Numbered from the stretch's first letter, positions 25,758-35,216 are shown. The stretch: DNA of 40,236 nucleotides from an uncultured Bacilli bacterium (GCA_947589105.1 CANQBL010000008.1:1-40236), one strand, 5' to 3'. The notes: generated by a model not told the origin, from the letters alone. Program-made: numbers and translations.

Positions 25758-26885
25758 CTACTTTCTTTTATTTATTATTTTACTCCATTTATCTAATACA
25801 ACCTCATTACTATAATTCTTAGACTTTAATCGTGCGTTTTTACCAAGCTTATTCCTTAACTTATCATCACCTATTAATAATTCTATTTTAGATATCATTT
25901 CCTCTTCGTTTCTATCCTTAATTAGATATCCATTTTCATTATCATCTATTATTTCATTAGCTCCTTGCGCTGATGTATAAGATATACAAGGTAATCCATA
26001 ACTCATGGCCTCTATTAGTACAAGTCCAAAACTTTCAGTATGAGAAGTCATTACATATATTGAACTTTCAAGTAAAACATTATTTATATAATCCTTATTT
26101 TGATAACCATGAAAAATAACTTTATCTCCTAATTTTAACTCACTTGCCAAATCAAGAAGATTATTCTTTTCCATGCCATCACCAACAATATTAAGTTTCC
26201 ATTCAGGATATTTTAAACTTATTTTCTTAAATAATCTAAGTAAATCATCAAATGCCTTTTCCTTTGATAACCTTCCTATTGCGACTAAATTTTTAGAATC
26301 TAACTTCGATATTTTATTAGGTATTTTATCTAAACAATTTGGAATATAAAATACTTTATTTCCTAAATATTTTTTATAAAACTCGGCTAATTCATTGGAT
26401 ACTAAAACTAGATTATCAACGTTTTTACAAGATTTAACCAAAGCATTTATATATTTTCTTTTATTATTATGATGATTATGTTCCCAAGCTATTTTTTTTA
26501 TTTTATTATTAGCAAATTTAGATGCTAAAAAATTATGTACCGTACGAGTTGTTATAATTACGTCTGTATCAAGTTTTTTTAAAAATATAGGTGTTTTTAT
26601 ATATTTAACAAATCCCGTATTTATACTTTGACTAATGCCTTTAAAAAACATACTAAAATTTTTCTTTTTAAGATAATAAAGCATTTCTTTTTTATTTGGT
26701 TTAATGTTTGAGACATACGTTACCTTTACTTTTTCATCTAATTTATAGACTGGTTCATTATATAATCTATATACGCTTAAAATTTCAACATCATATTTTA
26801 AAACCAAAGTATTAGCAAGTGTAACTACCGCATTTTCTATGCCACCATAACCTAAATGAAGTGCTAATATAGTTATTTTTTTCAT
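25758..26885 (-). CDS. GT4-family glycosyltransferase
   Basis: The product has 375 aa with a GT-B fold. It begins ITILALHLGYGGIENAVVTL and has the nucleotide-sugar domain with LVAIGRLSKEKAFDDLLRLF, WKLNIVGDGMEKNNL and SHTESFGLVLIEAMSYGLP (the EX7E motif). It is likely to add a hexose or HexNAc to a lipid-linked glycan in the cytoplasm. It is encoded with the GT2 and TagO-like genes. Confidence 0.9.
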   Translation of the reverse strand: MKKITILALHLGYGGIENAVVTLANTLVLKYDVEILSVYRLYNEPVYKLDEKVKVTYVSNIKPNKKEMLYYLKKKNFSMFFKGISQSINTGFVKYIKTPIFLKKLDTDVIITTRTVHNFLASKFANNKIKKIAWEHNHHNNKRKYINALVKSCKNVDNLVLVSNELAEFYKKYLGNKVFYIPNCLDKIPNKISKLDSKNLVAIGRLSKEKAFDDLLRLFKKISLKYPEWKLNIVGDGMEKNNLLDLASELKLGDKVIFHGYQNKDYINNVLLESSIYVMTSHTESFGLVLIEAMSYGLPCISYTSAQGANEIIDDNENGYLIKDRNEEEMISKIELLIGDDKLRNKLGKNARLKSKNYSNEVVLDKWSKIINKRK

Positions 26886-26927
26886 ATCATCACCAACTTA
26901 ATTATACTAAAGTAATTATAAATGGTC

Positions 26928-26977
26928 AAAAAAAGCACTTTAAAGTGTAAAGTAAAAGAAAACTTAATAAGTTTTCT
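26928..26977 (-). terminator. Tandem intrinsic terminators after the Alg13-like gene
   Basis: Two hairpins read on the minus strand: AGAAAACTT/AAGTTTTCT (26957-26977) followed by TTTT, and then CACTTTAAAGTG (26936-26947) followed by CTTTTTTT. Confidence 0.8.
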
Positions 26978-26980
26978 TTA

Positions 26981-27460
26981 TTAAATAGAGTTTATATAAT
27001 TTCTTATAGCATTTCTAAACTTTTCAGCGTTAGATTCATACCTTTGTGGTTTAAATTTTTTAATTTCTTCTAAGACATTAGACAATTTATTCATGTTATA
27101 AAGTGGAAAAACATAATTTTTCATAGCAAACTCTTTTGTAATTTGAAGCTGATGATCATTGGTATGTTCTCCATACTTTTTAAGTCTTGGTACAACTATA
27201 ACTTTTTTACCTCTACTTATACATTCCGTTATGGTTCCAACTCCAGCATGAGTTATAATTATTTTTGCTTTATCGATTAAATTTTCTATTTCTTCTTTAG
27301 TTGCAAAATCAAATGTTTTTATATTTTTATCTTCATAATTAGTATACCCTATCTGAGCAATAACTTTATCTTTTATATTACCTTTTTTTATTTCTTTTGA
27401 TACCGCTTTAAGTAATCGTTCAAAAGGTTTATCTTGTGTTCCAAGTAAAATTAATATCAT
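26981..27460 (-). CDS. Alg13/PssE-like glycosyltransferase catalytic subunit
   Basis: The product has 159 aa and resembles the C-terminal half of a GT28 enzyme. It starts MILILLGTQDKPFERLL and carries the UDP-sugar-binding segment IITHAGVGTITECISRGKKV followed by VVPRLKKYGEHTNDHQ. It forms a two-gene enzyme with the upstream Alg14-like subunit (compare PssD/PssE and Cps14F/Cps14G). The ATG at 27460 overlaps the stop codon of that gene by one base, so stoichiometric synthesis is likely. Confidence 0.9.
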   Translation of the reverse strand: MILILLGTQDKPFERLLKAVSKEIKKGNIKDKVIAQIGYTNYEDKNIKTFDFATKEEIENLIDKAKIIITHAGVGTITECISRGKKVIVVPRLKKYGEHTNDHQLQITKEFAMKNYVFPLYNMNKLSNVLEEIKKFKPQRYESNAEKFRNAIRNYINSI

Positions 27461-27930
27461 TAAAAAATCCACCCTTCACATATAGCTTTAGGATATAATT
27501 TTAGCATTGAATGCCATTGTACTATAAACAAATCAGCGATAGGATAAACTAATTTTCCGGTTAAAGTTTTAGTTTCTATGTTTGCAAACGATTCAATATA
27601 AATAACTTTTTTTCTAAAAAATTTTGCAATGTAACACATGGCAACACATGTGTGGGCTCCTGTTGTAACAACAACCTCTGGTTTAAATTTTAAAAATAAT
27701 ACGAGGCTTTTAACAAAGTTATAAGGAATAATAAAAAGATACTTAAACATATGATCCTTATTACCTGCTAAAAGATAGTCTATCTTGCTTTTATACTTAG
27801 CTTTTAAACCTATTGTAGATTTATGTTTTTCGGTTACTATTTTATAATCGTAATCTTTAAAAATCTCTTTAAGCTGCATTATTTCAGTTAAATGCCCGCC
27901 CATGCTTGATATGAACATTACTTTTTTCAT
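27460..27930 (-). CDS. Alg14/PssD-like membrane-anchoring glycosyltransferase subunit
   Basis: The product has 156 aa. It begins MKKVMFISSMGGHLTEIMQL, where SSMGGHLTE is the Alg14/PssD signature, has PEVVVTTGAHTCVAMCYIAK and a KKVIYIESFANIETKTLTG segment. Alg14-type subunits recruit the catalytic Alg13-type subunit to the membrane and bind the acceptor lipid. It starts the polysaccharide gene block, upstream of the Alg13-like gene. Confidence 0.9.
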   Translation of the reverse strand: MKKVMFISSMGGHLTEIMQLKEIFKDYDYKIVTEKHKSTIGLKAKYKSKIDYLLAGNKDHMFKYLFIIPYNFVKSLVLFLKFKPEVVVTTGAHTCVAMCYIAKFFRKKVIYIESFANIETKTLTGKLVYPIADLFIVQWHSMLKLYPKAICEGWIF

Positions 27931-27965
27931 AACTAAACTCCTATGATTAAATTATATCATAAATA

Positions 27966-27990
27966 ATAAAAAGAAACCAATAGGTTTCTT
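27966..27990 (-). terminator. Intrinsic terminator of the cohesin-like gene
   Basis: On the minus strand, AAGAAACC-tatt-GGTTTCTT (27971-27990) is followed by TTTATT, directly at the end of the gene. Confidence 0.85.
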
Positions 27991-29539
27991 AAATATCATC
28001 ATCTTCCAAAGACACCCTTCTAAAAGAAGGCTTTGTTTTATCTAGTTTTTTCTTAGCTTCTTCAATTTCTTTTATCTTCTGCTTTCTTGTTTTTTTAGGT
28101 ACAACGTATTCATCTTCCTCTACCTTTTTTATAACAGGTCTTTCATCAACATCATCAATGTCATATCTATCTTTTTCTTCATCAAAATCATGATTAAGCT
28201 TATTTTTTAACTTATTTATCTTCTTTTCATATCTTTTGATTTTATCTTCTTTTGAAGACATCGCTTTAAATATTTTAATTATTATAATTAAAATTAATAT
28301 ACCAAGTAACCCTACTACCACATAAAACAAATATTTCATTTTTATATCTTTAAGGTCGAAGAAGTCTTTATAATACCTTTGAAATGTACCATCTTTTTTA
28401 TCGTATAAATAAAAGCCTTTCCCACCAGTTTCTAGGTTTTGTGCATAAACTAAGTAATAAATACCATCTTTATCTTCTTTTAGTTTATAACCATTTAAAG
28501 TTACGTTATTATGTTTAAACGTAGTTTTTATAAAACCTTTTGGAACTTTCTCTAACGGATTATCCAAAATAAATAAATTAAGCTCAGCACCCTTTACTTC
28601 AGTAAATGCTGTATAAGTTTTTTTATTTTTATCATAGATAAACAAACTAATTTGTCCTTCATCATCTTTTAAAGCTACTAAAATAAGTTTGGTAAGCTCA
28701 CTTTCATAAGCAGCTACTTCTTGATTTTCTATTTTTATTTTAGTTTCTGAAAAACCAACAGGAATATTTTCTACTAATCCACTTTTTCTTACTATGGTAT
28801 AATTTTTTCCATTTACCTTTACTTTTACTGGATCTAGTTCTTCTACCGTTAGATTTATAACATACGTTTTCTTTTCACCATGTTGGGCAGTTACGACTAT
28901 TTCTATTTTATTTAGTCCATCAACAACGTCTATTTCTCCTGCTCCCGTTATAGATGCAGTACTATCTTCCGCGGTTGCTAATATTTTAGCTTTTGTTGTA
29001 TCAACTGGTAAGGTTGCCGTATACTCTGTTACGTTTTTATCAAACGCTGGAGAAAGCTCTGCACCTTCAACTGATAGTGAGCCCAAATTATTATTTCTAC
29101 TATAACTTGCTTCTATTTCAGCTTGCGTTTTTATCGTAACGGACGCTGAGCCCGTACTAGATAAACATTCATTCGTACTTGTATAATCCAAAACTGAGGC
29201 ATTAACTGGTTTAAACGTTGCAACACCTGAGGTTAAAGCCGTAAAAGAATAAGAATAACTTGCGGATTTTTTGCTACCATTTCCATAATCAACAACATGT
29301 AAACTACCACCATTAAGTCTTACTTTAGAAGAATCATAACTAAGCGTGTACTCCCAAGAACCTATTGATGCGTTTGAAGATACACTAACGGTTACGGTAA
29401 AGCTTCTTCCAACAACAACAGAAGACGGCGCCGACACACCTATCCTACAACTTGCAGCACTAACATTTGGTAGTTTAATTAAGAAAACAAAAAGGAGGAT
29501 AAAAGCTCCAGTTAATATTTGTCTATATATTTTCTTCAT
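27989..29539 (-). CDS. Membrane-anchored cohesin-like protein with cadherin-like domain
   Basis: The product has 516 aa. A signal peptide (1-29) is followed by a cohesin-like domain (about 31-137) with SSVVVGRSFTVTVSVSS and GSWEYTLSYDSSKVRL. A cadherin-like beta-sandwich follows (about 152-233: LGSLSVEGAELSPAFDKNVT), then a region of unknown fold (240-395), a membrane helix (402-424) and a basic and acidic cytoplasmic tail of about 90 residues. Cohesins bind dockerins in calcium-dependent pairs; the gene directly upstream encodes a secreted hydrolase ending in a dockerin (10-base gap). The anchoring by a transmembrane helix rather than a sortase or SLH domain is unusual. Cohesin assignment is by pattern, not search. 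Confidence 0.8.
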   Translation of the reverse strand: MKKIYRQILTGAFILLFVFLIKLPNVSAASCRIGVSAPSSVVVGRSFTVTVSVSSNASIGSWEYTLSYDSSKVRLNGGSLHVVDYGNGSKKSASYSYSFTALTSGVATFKPVNASVLDYTSTNECLSSTGSASVTIKTQAEIEASYSRNNNLGSLSVEGAELSPAFDKNVTEYTATLPVDTTKAKILATAEDSTASITGAGEIDVVDGLNKIEIVVTAQHGEKKTYVINLTVEELDPVKVKVNGKNYTIVRKSGLVENIPVGFSETKIKIENQEVAAYESELTKLILVALKDDEGQISLFIYDKNKKTYTAFTEVKGAELNLFILDNPLEKVPKGFIKTTFKHNNVTLNGYKLKEDKDGIYYLVYAQNLETGGKGFYLYDKKDGTFQRYYKDFFDLKDIKMKYLFYVVVGLLGILILIIIIKIFKAMSSKEDKIKRYEKKINKLKNKLNHDFDEEKDRYDIDDVDERPVIKKVEEDEYVVPKKTRKQKIKEIEEAKKKLDKTKPSFRRVSLEDDDI

Positions 29540-29549
29540 CTTATACCTC

Positions 29550-31328
29550 CTACTGATTAATATTTCCAGTTCCTAATAAATATTTTTGAACTAATAATAA
29601 ATCTTTTATAGTTATAGCACCATCATGAGAAACATCTGATGCTTCTTTATATGATCCAGTTAAATCTTGTGATCTAAGTAAGTATTTTTGAACTAATAAT
29701 AAATCCTTAATACCAACTGTGCCGTCACCTGATAAATCACCATAAACAGCCACTTGGAAAGCTCTATTATCAATACTTATAATATCACCAGTTGCAACCG
29801 CACCACTCATTTTAGATCCCCAAGCACTATTTAAAGTACTAATTTCACCACCTTGTTTTTGAAGGTTAGCTTTAATTGCACTTATATCTTGTCCATAAGT
29901 AACACCTGTTATATACCCACTAGATAATCTATAACCACTATTTGATACTTTAGTCTCAGGAGTTATTGTTGGCTGTTTAGATTCGCTATTAGTACCATTT
30001 TGATTTGAATCTTTTTCTTGAGGAGTTGTTGAACCTCCAACGGTATCAGTTCTTGAAACCTTAAAAGCAGAATCAGGTCTATTGTTATACACTGGTATAA
30101 CAAAATTATAGTTTTCGTTTAACTTACCATTAGCACTATATGATTTAAAAATACTAGATGATTCTGATTCAGGCGCCATAATATTCGTCATGTACTGATG
30201 TGCATAGGCCGTATATACTTTTCCACTTGAAACGTTAAATTTTTGAAAGTATAACGTATCTTGTCCTTTGTTAATATAAGATGCACCAATCCATTTAGCA
30301 CCTTCAGTAATAGCCTTTTGAATAGAATCCCATCCATTATCCTTAGCATATTGTAATCCTTTTATATAATTATCAACCCCACTTGTTGCATATATGTTAT
30401 AAAAATTATAATATCCTTCATAACCAGGCACATTTCCACTTGATGCTGAAGAACCCTTTGTTCCCATCTCTTGAAGCGCACGAGATGCTAAATGAACGGA
30501 TGATACTCCTGATTCTTTTCCAGCCTCTATAAAAGCCTCAGCGTAAGTCTTACTTTTTTCATTTTCAGTAAATGAGCCCTCCATAAAAGTACCATTTAAT
30601 AATTTTTGTACCGATGAATCCTCGTTAGAATTATACTTTAAACTTTGAAACATAAATACGTTTTTTTCAGTTAAAAAGTTTCTTGGGTCCATAAAGTACT
30701 TAACTGCATCTTTACAAGGAGCATACCAACTTGTACCATCTACTACTATTCCATCAGGATTTAAACTATCTTTAAATTTTAAAGATGGATATAAATAACT
30801 AATCGCACTGGTACCCTTTTGGCTTTCCGCCTCAGCAGACGCCTCCCAATCAAGGTTAGTATAATCAGCTTTATAAGTCCAAGTAGGATGAATAGCATGT
30901 AACTTTCTTAAATAAGTTTTATAACTATCTGGAAATTCTTTTATGCTTTCTTCAAATGCTGCATCATCCGAATATGTATAAGTTGTTTTTTTTATACAAG
31001 CTTCAACTACATAACCAGTATACTCTCTTGCAGCATAATCAAACTTAACAGCGTACCAATTAGCGTTCTTCTTATTATTAATACCAGTTTCAGTTTTTAT
31101 GTATTCAAGGTTTTGATTTGCATAAACATATACATCATCATTACCATTTTTTATAATCGCATTATTTGTGCTAGGACCAGTTCTTACTGGGCAATCTTTT
31201 TTACCCATCGAACTTTTTACAGTGTATACGTCATACGAAGCTGCTTTTACTTTAGGAATCGCCATAAAGCATAAAAGCATGATAATAAAAATTAACATTA
31301 ATTTACGATTTTTAATATGCATCTTCAT
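29550..31328 (-). CDS. Secreted glucosaminidase with C-terminal dockerin
   Basis: The product has 592 aa. A signal peptide (about 1-30) is followed by an SH3-like region (35-113), then an N-acetylglucosaminidase domain (about 130-385) of the LytB/LytD type with VHLASRALQEMG (candidate catalytic Glu287) and GYYNFYNIYA. A Ser/Thr linker (about 430-465) and a small beta domain (466-528) lead to a type I dockerin (529-590): two calcium loops, GDLSGDGTVGIKD and SDVSHDGAITIKD, each followed by LLLVQKYLL. It likely cleaves peptidoglycan glycan chains outside the cell. AGGAG precedes the ATG. It forms an operon with the cohesin-like gene downstream. Confidence 0.9.
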   Translation of the reverse strand: MKMHIKNRKLMLIFIIMLLCFMAIPKVKAASYDVYTVKSSMGKKDCPVRTGPSTNNAIIKNGNDDVYVYANQNLEYIKTETGINNKKNANWYAVKFDYAAREYTGYVVEACIKKTTYTYSDDAAFEESIKEFPDSYKTYLRKLHAIHPTWTYKADYTNLDWEASAEAESQKGTSAISYLYPSLKFKDSLNPDGIVVDGTSWYAPCKDAVKYFMDPRNFLTEKNVFMFQSLKYNSNEDSSVQKLLNGTFMEGSFTENEKSKTYAEAFIEAGKESGVSSVHLASRALQEMGTKGSSASSGNVPGYEGYYNFYNIYATSGVDNYIKGLQYAKDNGWDSIQKAITEGAKWIGASYINKGQDTLYFQKFNVSSGKVYTAYAHQYMTNIMAPESESSSIFKSYSANGKLNENYNFVIPVYNNRPDSAFKVSRTDTVGGSTTPQEKDSNQNGTNSESKQPTITPETKVSNSGYRLSSGYITGVTYGQDISAIKANLQKQGGEISTLNSAWGSKMSGAVATGDIISIDNRAFQVAVYGDLSGDGTVGIKDLLLVQKYLLRSQDLTGSYKEASDVSHDGAITIKDLLLVQKYLLGTGNINQ

Positions 31329-31515
31329 ATAACCAACTCCTACTAAGAATAATTATAGCATAAAAATATTGGTTTTTTAGTGAAGTAAATATAATTTTGT
31401 TATATCTTGTAAAATTTTGTAAATTTTATTTAATAACAAATGTAATAAATCTTTATAATTAAAGGAAATATAATAATAACAAAATATTATTAATAATTAG
31501 ATAGTCTTTTAAAAA

Positions 31516-31544
31516 TTGTTTTTTGTAGTATTTTGTTGTATAAT
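31516..31544 (+). promoter_or_regulatory. Promoter of the LCP gene
   Basis: TTGTTT (31516-31521) and TATAAT (31539-31544) are separated by 17 bases, 23 bases before the start codon. The divergent dockerin gene has an extended -10 element (TGCTATAAT, minus strand) near 31355. The remaining bases between 31360 and 31515 are AT-rich with nothing recognised. Confidence 0.75.
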
Positions 31545-31567
31545 TACAAAGTATTTGAGGTGTTGTT

Positions 31568-33196
31568 ATGGAAAAGAAAAAAAAGAAATTTAAAAAAACA
31601 TCCATCTTGGTTTTGATATTTTTAATAATAAGCTATATATCAAGTGGATACTTTGTAAATGAAATATATTATTATAATTCATCAAAAAGTTTTATGACTT
31701 ACGTTGTATACGCAGTAATATTACTAATATCACTTATTTTAGTTATATTTACCTATCAAGGATTTAAATGTATAAAAAAGAATAAAACAAAAAGATATGT
31801 ATGTTACTTTATATTTATCTTTTTACTTATTGCATCAGAAGTTTTTATAACTATAAATATTAATAAGATAAATAATTCTATATCAAAAATAGTAAAAAAC
31901 GAAACTGGTTATTCAACTAGTTTAATAACTTTAAAAAACTCATCATTATCATCGATATCAGATATTAAAGATGAAAAAATAGGAATAATAAATGATTATG
32001 ATAACGTTGAGGGTTATACCCTTGCTATGGAAGCTGTTAAAGAAGAAAAAATAAATAAAGATAACTTAATAAAATATGATGATTATACTACCATGCTAAA
32101 TGATTTATATAATGACAAAATAGATGCTATGTTTGCAAGTTCATCATACGTATCACTATTTGCAAACGAAGAAGGTTTTGAAAATATTGCAAGTAAAACA
32201 AAAGTAATTTATGAAAAAAGTAAAAAAGTATCATCTAATAAAAAAACTACAACTAACAAAACACTAGATGAACCATTTACAATTCTTATCATGGGAGTTG
32301 ATTCAAGCTCAAACTCTTTATCAAAAAGCAATTCATTTAACGGTGATACTTTAATGTTAATAACCTTTAATCCACATACAATGAATGCTACCATACTAAG
32401 TATTCCAAGGGATACTAGGGTACCTATTGCTTGTACTAAGTATAAATCAAAAAATAAAATTAATTCAGCAGCATTATATGGTGCAGACTGCGTAATGGAT
32501 ACCATAACAAACTTTACTGGTATAAAAATCGATTACTGGGCAAAAGTTAATTTCCAAGGAGTAATTTCACTCGTTAACGCATTAGGCGGAATTGAAGTTG
32601 ACGTGCCATACGCTTTTTGTGAAAGTGATGCAAAAAGAAGATTTGGTAACAATACCATATATATAGAAAAAGGTTTACAAACCCTAAATGGAGATCAAGC
32701 GTTAGCCTTTGCAAGAAACAGACATCCTTGGCCTGCGTACTGTGGTAAGAAATATTCAAATTATACAAGTAACGATTTCGTAAGAGGACAAAATCAACAA
32801 CAAATAGTAAAAGCTATAATGAACAAATTAAAAAATATTAATAGTTTATCTAAAATATATGATATTTTAAACATAGTTGGAGATAACATTGATACCAACA
32901 TAGATAAAGATACGATGATAACAGGTTTTGATACCTTTAAAAACATAATATTTAACTCTAAAAACATTAATAATGATGATTTTATAGGTACTCAAAGATT
33001 ATACTTATCGGGTTATGATAATATGATAAATGGTATTTATTACTTCGAATACTACGATGGAAGTTTAAAAGAAATAACAGATGCAATGAAGATAAACCTA
33101 GAACTTAAAAAGCCAGAAATGGATAAAGAGTTTTCCTTTTCAATTAATAAGCCCTATGAAAGTACGCAAATAGGAAAAGGAGTATATAAAAAATAA
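31568..33196 (+). CDS. LytR-CpsA-Psr (LCP) transferase with solute-binding-like insert
   Basis: The product has 542 aa. Three membrane helices (about 11-31, 43-63 and 79-97) precede an extracellular region (about 115-215) that resembles part of a periplasmic solute-binding domain (DIKDEKIGIINDYDNVEGYT, LYNDKIDAMFASSSYV). The LCP catalytic domain follows (about 236-430) with ILIMGVD, NGDTLMLITFNPH, SIPRDTRVPI (Arg281, Arg284) and ALAFARNRH. LCP enzymes attach lipid-linked glycans such as wall teichoic acid to peptidoglycan. The extra domain is not in the classic TagTUV form. It is monocistronic. Confidence 0.92.
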   Translation: MEKKKKKFKKTSILVLIFLIISYISSGYFVNEIYYYNSSKSFMTYVVYAVILLISLILVIFTYQGFKCIKKNKTKRYVCYFIFIFLLIASEVFITININKINNSISKIVKNETGYSTSLITLKNSSLSSISDIKDEKIGIINDYDNVEGYTLAMEAVKEEKINKDNLIKYDDYTTMLNDLYNDKIDAMFASSSYVSLFANEEGFENIASKTKVIYEKSKKVSSNKKTTTNKTLDEPFTILIMGVDSSSNSLSKSNSFNGDTLMLITFNPHTMNATILSIPRDTRVPIACTKYKSKNKINSAALYGADCVMDTITNFTGIKIDYWAKVNFQGVISLVNALGGIEVDVPYAFCESDAKRRFGNNTIYIEKGLQTLNGDQALAFARNRHPWPAYCGKKYSNYTSNDFVRGQNQQQIVKAIMNKLKNINSLSKIYDILNIVGDNIDTNIDKDTMITGFDTFKNIIFNSKNINNDDFIGTQRLYLSGYDNMINGIYYFEYYDGSLKEITDAMKINLELKKPEMDKEFSFSINKPYESTQIGKGVYKK

Positions 33197-33203
33197 TATC
33201 TAT

Positions 33204-33233
33204 ACCTACTTTCTTTTAGATAGTAGGTTTTTT
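33204..33233 (+). terminator. Intrinsic terminator of the LCP gene
   Basis: ACCTACT (33204-33210) and AGTAGGT (33222-33228) are followed by TTTTT. Confidence 0.85.
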
Positions 33234-33245
33234 AATACTTTAATT

Positions 33246-33283
33246 ATTGTTTTATATTATTTTTTATAAAACAATGTTATAAT
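33246..33283 (+). promoter_or_regulatory. Promoter overlapped by an inverted repeat
   Basis: A TATAAT (33278-33283) precedes the acetyltransferase gene. The expected -35 position lies within the inverted repeat ATTGTTTTAT (33246-33255) / ATAAAACAAT (33266-33275). No good -35 sequence is visible, so an activator or repressor may bind here. Confidence 0.45.
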
Positions 33284-33304
33284 ACTTATATACTGGAGGT
33301 TGTT

Positions 33305-33844
33305 ATGAAATACTTAACTAAACTTAAGATGTACTTAACTGTTAGTGCGGATAAAAGAACCAATTATTTAATAAAAAAGAACGTGTTTAAAAGCGTTGGT
33401 GAAAACTTTTTTTTCCAACCAAGAATAATACCTGATGAACCTAGGTTAATTAGTTTCGGTAATAACGTTTGTGTTGCTTCTGGTGTTACTTTTGTTACTC
33501 ATGACGTAATTGATAAAGTATTAAATAAAATGGATTATAATTTTAACTTTAATTATAATTGCGCCCCTATTTATGTTGGTAATAATGTTTTTATAGGATG
33601 TAACGTAACTATCCTGCCAAACGTTAAAATTGGAAATAACGTTATTATTGCAGCAGGATCAGTTGTTACCAAAGATGTTTTAGATAATACCATAGTTGGC
33701 GGTAATCCCGCTAAAAAAATTGGTGAGTTTGAAAATTATGTTAAAGAAAGAAAAAAAATAAATGATATGTTAATTTACCCTAGCAGCGAAAACGAAGTAA
33801 ACATTATTTGGGAAAACTTTAAAAAAGAAAAAGAAATGAAATAA
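33305..33844 (+). CDS. Left-handed beta-helix (hexapeptide) acyltransferase
   Basis: The product has 179 aa. Hexapeptide repeats appear in ISFGNNVCVASGVTFVTHD and IYVGNNVFIGCNVTILPNVK, then IGNNVIIAAGSVVTKDVLDN and IVGGNPAKKIGEF, the classic end of CatB/NodL/WbbJ-type acetyltransferases. THDV carries the probable catalytic His. It may O-acetylate a sugar of the surface glycan made nearby. GGAGG lies 6 bases before the ATG. Confidence 0.9.
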   Translation: MKYLTKLKMYLTVSADKRTNYLIKKNVFKSVGENFFFQPRIIPDEPRLISFGNNVCVASGVTFVTHDVIDKVLNKMDYNFNFNYNCAPIYVGNNVFIGCNVTILPNVKIGNNVIIAAGSVVTKDVLDNTIVGGNPAKKIGEFENYVKERKKINDMLIYPSSENEVNIIWENFKKEKEMK

Positions 33845-33868
33845 CTATTTAACATTCATTTCTTTTTT
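33831..33868. terminator. Bidirectional terminator between the acetyltransferase and polymerase genes
   Basis: AAGAAATGAA (33831-33840) pairs with TTCATTTCTT (33855-33864), with A and T runs on either side, between two convergent genes. Confidence 0.8.
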
Positions 33869-35127
33869 ATATTAAACATAAAATATGAAATACCTATTAT
33901 GGTAACTACAAAAATCGAAACCGAAGGAGTCTCTAAAACATGCCCTGCTAATAATGCACTTAATATTGAAATAATAATGGAAATTATTAAAGAAGACTTA
34001 TTAATATCAAAGAAGTTTTCTTTAATTTTATTAAAATAAGATTTAATTATTTTATAAACAAACTTAAAGTATAAATAATAAATGATAATAAATCCTACTA
34101 TACCTTGATGAATTATCGTAACAAAAAAATCCATCTCAGAAGTCTTTAACTGCTCGTTTTTTAAAACGTAGCCTATACCAAATAGTTTCTGCATTAAAGA
34201 AGCTTTTTTAAAAGTACCAAACGAGTTTTTTAAAAACGTTAGTCTTGAGCTAAAGATAAAGTGATCGAAGTTCTTAAAGGTAAATAAATCTCCAATTGAT
34301 TTAATACCTAAAAAGTTTAAATGAATAACTAAATTTTTATAAAAGGCCGTTTTTGGTAATATTATAATTAGTAACACAACAGATAAGGTAACAAATAGAG
34401 TTAATAATATTAACCACTTATATTTTTTTTCTTTTATTAATTTAAGTAATACTAATATAAAATAATATAAAAGTACGATTATTAAGCATAATATAGGTGC
34501 TTTTGTTCCCATGGTTAAAATTGTATATAAATATATAATAGAAAATATACTTAGTAATATTATCTTTTTTTCTTTGATTAAATATGCTACTAAAATTGGC
34601 ATAATAAAACTTAATACACTTCCAACTGCGTTAGCAGAATAAAAAAAGCCTACGCTGCCTACTTTTGAGTATGCATATGATTTAAAACCAATGTTTAAAA
34701 CATCAGGAATAAATAAAAGAAATAAATATATGATTAAAACTCTACATAAATGTTTGATATTAAAATTATTATCATTAAATAAATTTAATACGTATACTAC
34801 CATTATAGGTAAATATATATTTTTAATTAACATAGATAATTCAAAAGTGATATTACCATCTTTTTTAAACAAAAAGTTAGTTAATAAAAACATCATACTA
34901 TATAGCAAAATTATAACTATATATTTAATATTGCACCTTTTTATAAAAAGAATATAGTATAAAAGATAAGCTAAAAATAATGTTTTAATAACGGAAGATA
35001 CTCCAAACGTTACGTTATAATTTAACATTATCCCAGTAATAGCATCAAGTACCGGCTGCATATATAAAAATATAGTAAATATTAAAAAACTTTTTTTATC
35101 AATAAACTTATTTATTTTACTAATCAT
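33856..35127 (-). CDS. Wzy/O-antigen ligase-like polysaccharide polymerase
   Basis: The product has 423 aa and about 10-11 membrane helices. A larger extracellular loop (about 260-335) is followed by the motif region FGIGYVLKNEQLKTSEMDFF and then HQGIVGFIIIYYLYF, as in Wzy/WaaL-type proteins. Such enzymes polymerise or transfer lipid-linked glycans outside the membrane. Sequence conservation in this family is low, so the fold is supported but the substrate is unknown. Confidence 0.82.
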   Translation of the reverse strand: MISKINKFIDKKSFLIFTIFLYMQPVLDAITGIMLNYNVTFGVSSVIKTLFLAYLLYYILFIKRCNIKYIVIILLYSMMFLLTNFLFKKDGNITFELSMLIKNIYLPIMVVYVLNLFNDNNFNIKHLCRVLIIYLFLLFIPDVLNIGFKSYAYSKVGSVGFFYSANAVGSVLSFIMPILVAYLIKEKKIILLSIFSIIYLYTILTMGTKAPILCLIIVLLYYFILVLLKLIKEKKYKWLILLTLFVTLSVVLLIIILPKTAFYKNLVIHLNFLGIKSIGDLFTFKNFDHFIFSSRLTFLKNSFGTFKKASLMQKLFGIGYVLKNEQLKTSEMDFFVTIIHQGIVGFIIIYYLYFKFVYKIIKSYFNKIKENFFDINKSSLIISIIISILSALLAGHVLETPSVSIFVVTIIGISYFMFNIKKK

Positions 35128-35193
35128 AAAGCACCTACCTTACGATATTTATTTTATCATTTATTACGTTATAAATAAAGAAATAATTGTAAT

Positions 35194-35216
35194 AAAAAAA
35201 GCTAGAATAACTAGCT
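35194..35216 (-). terminator. Intrinsic terminator of the LtaS-like operon
   Basis: On the minus strand, AGCTAG-ttatt-CTAGCT (35200-35216) is followed by TTTTTT, directly after the 203-aa gene. Confidence 0.85.
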
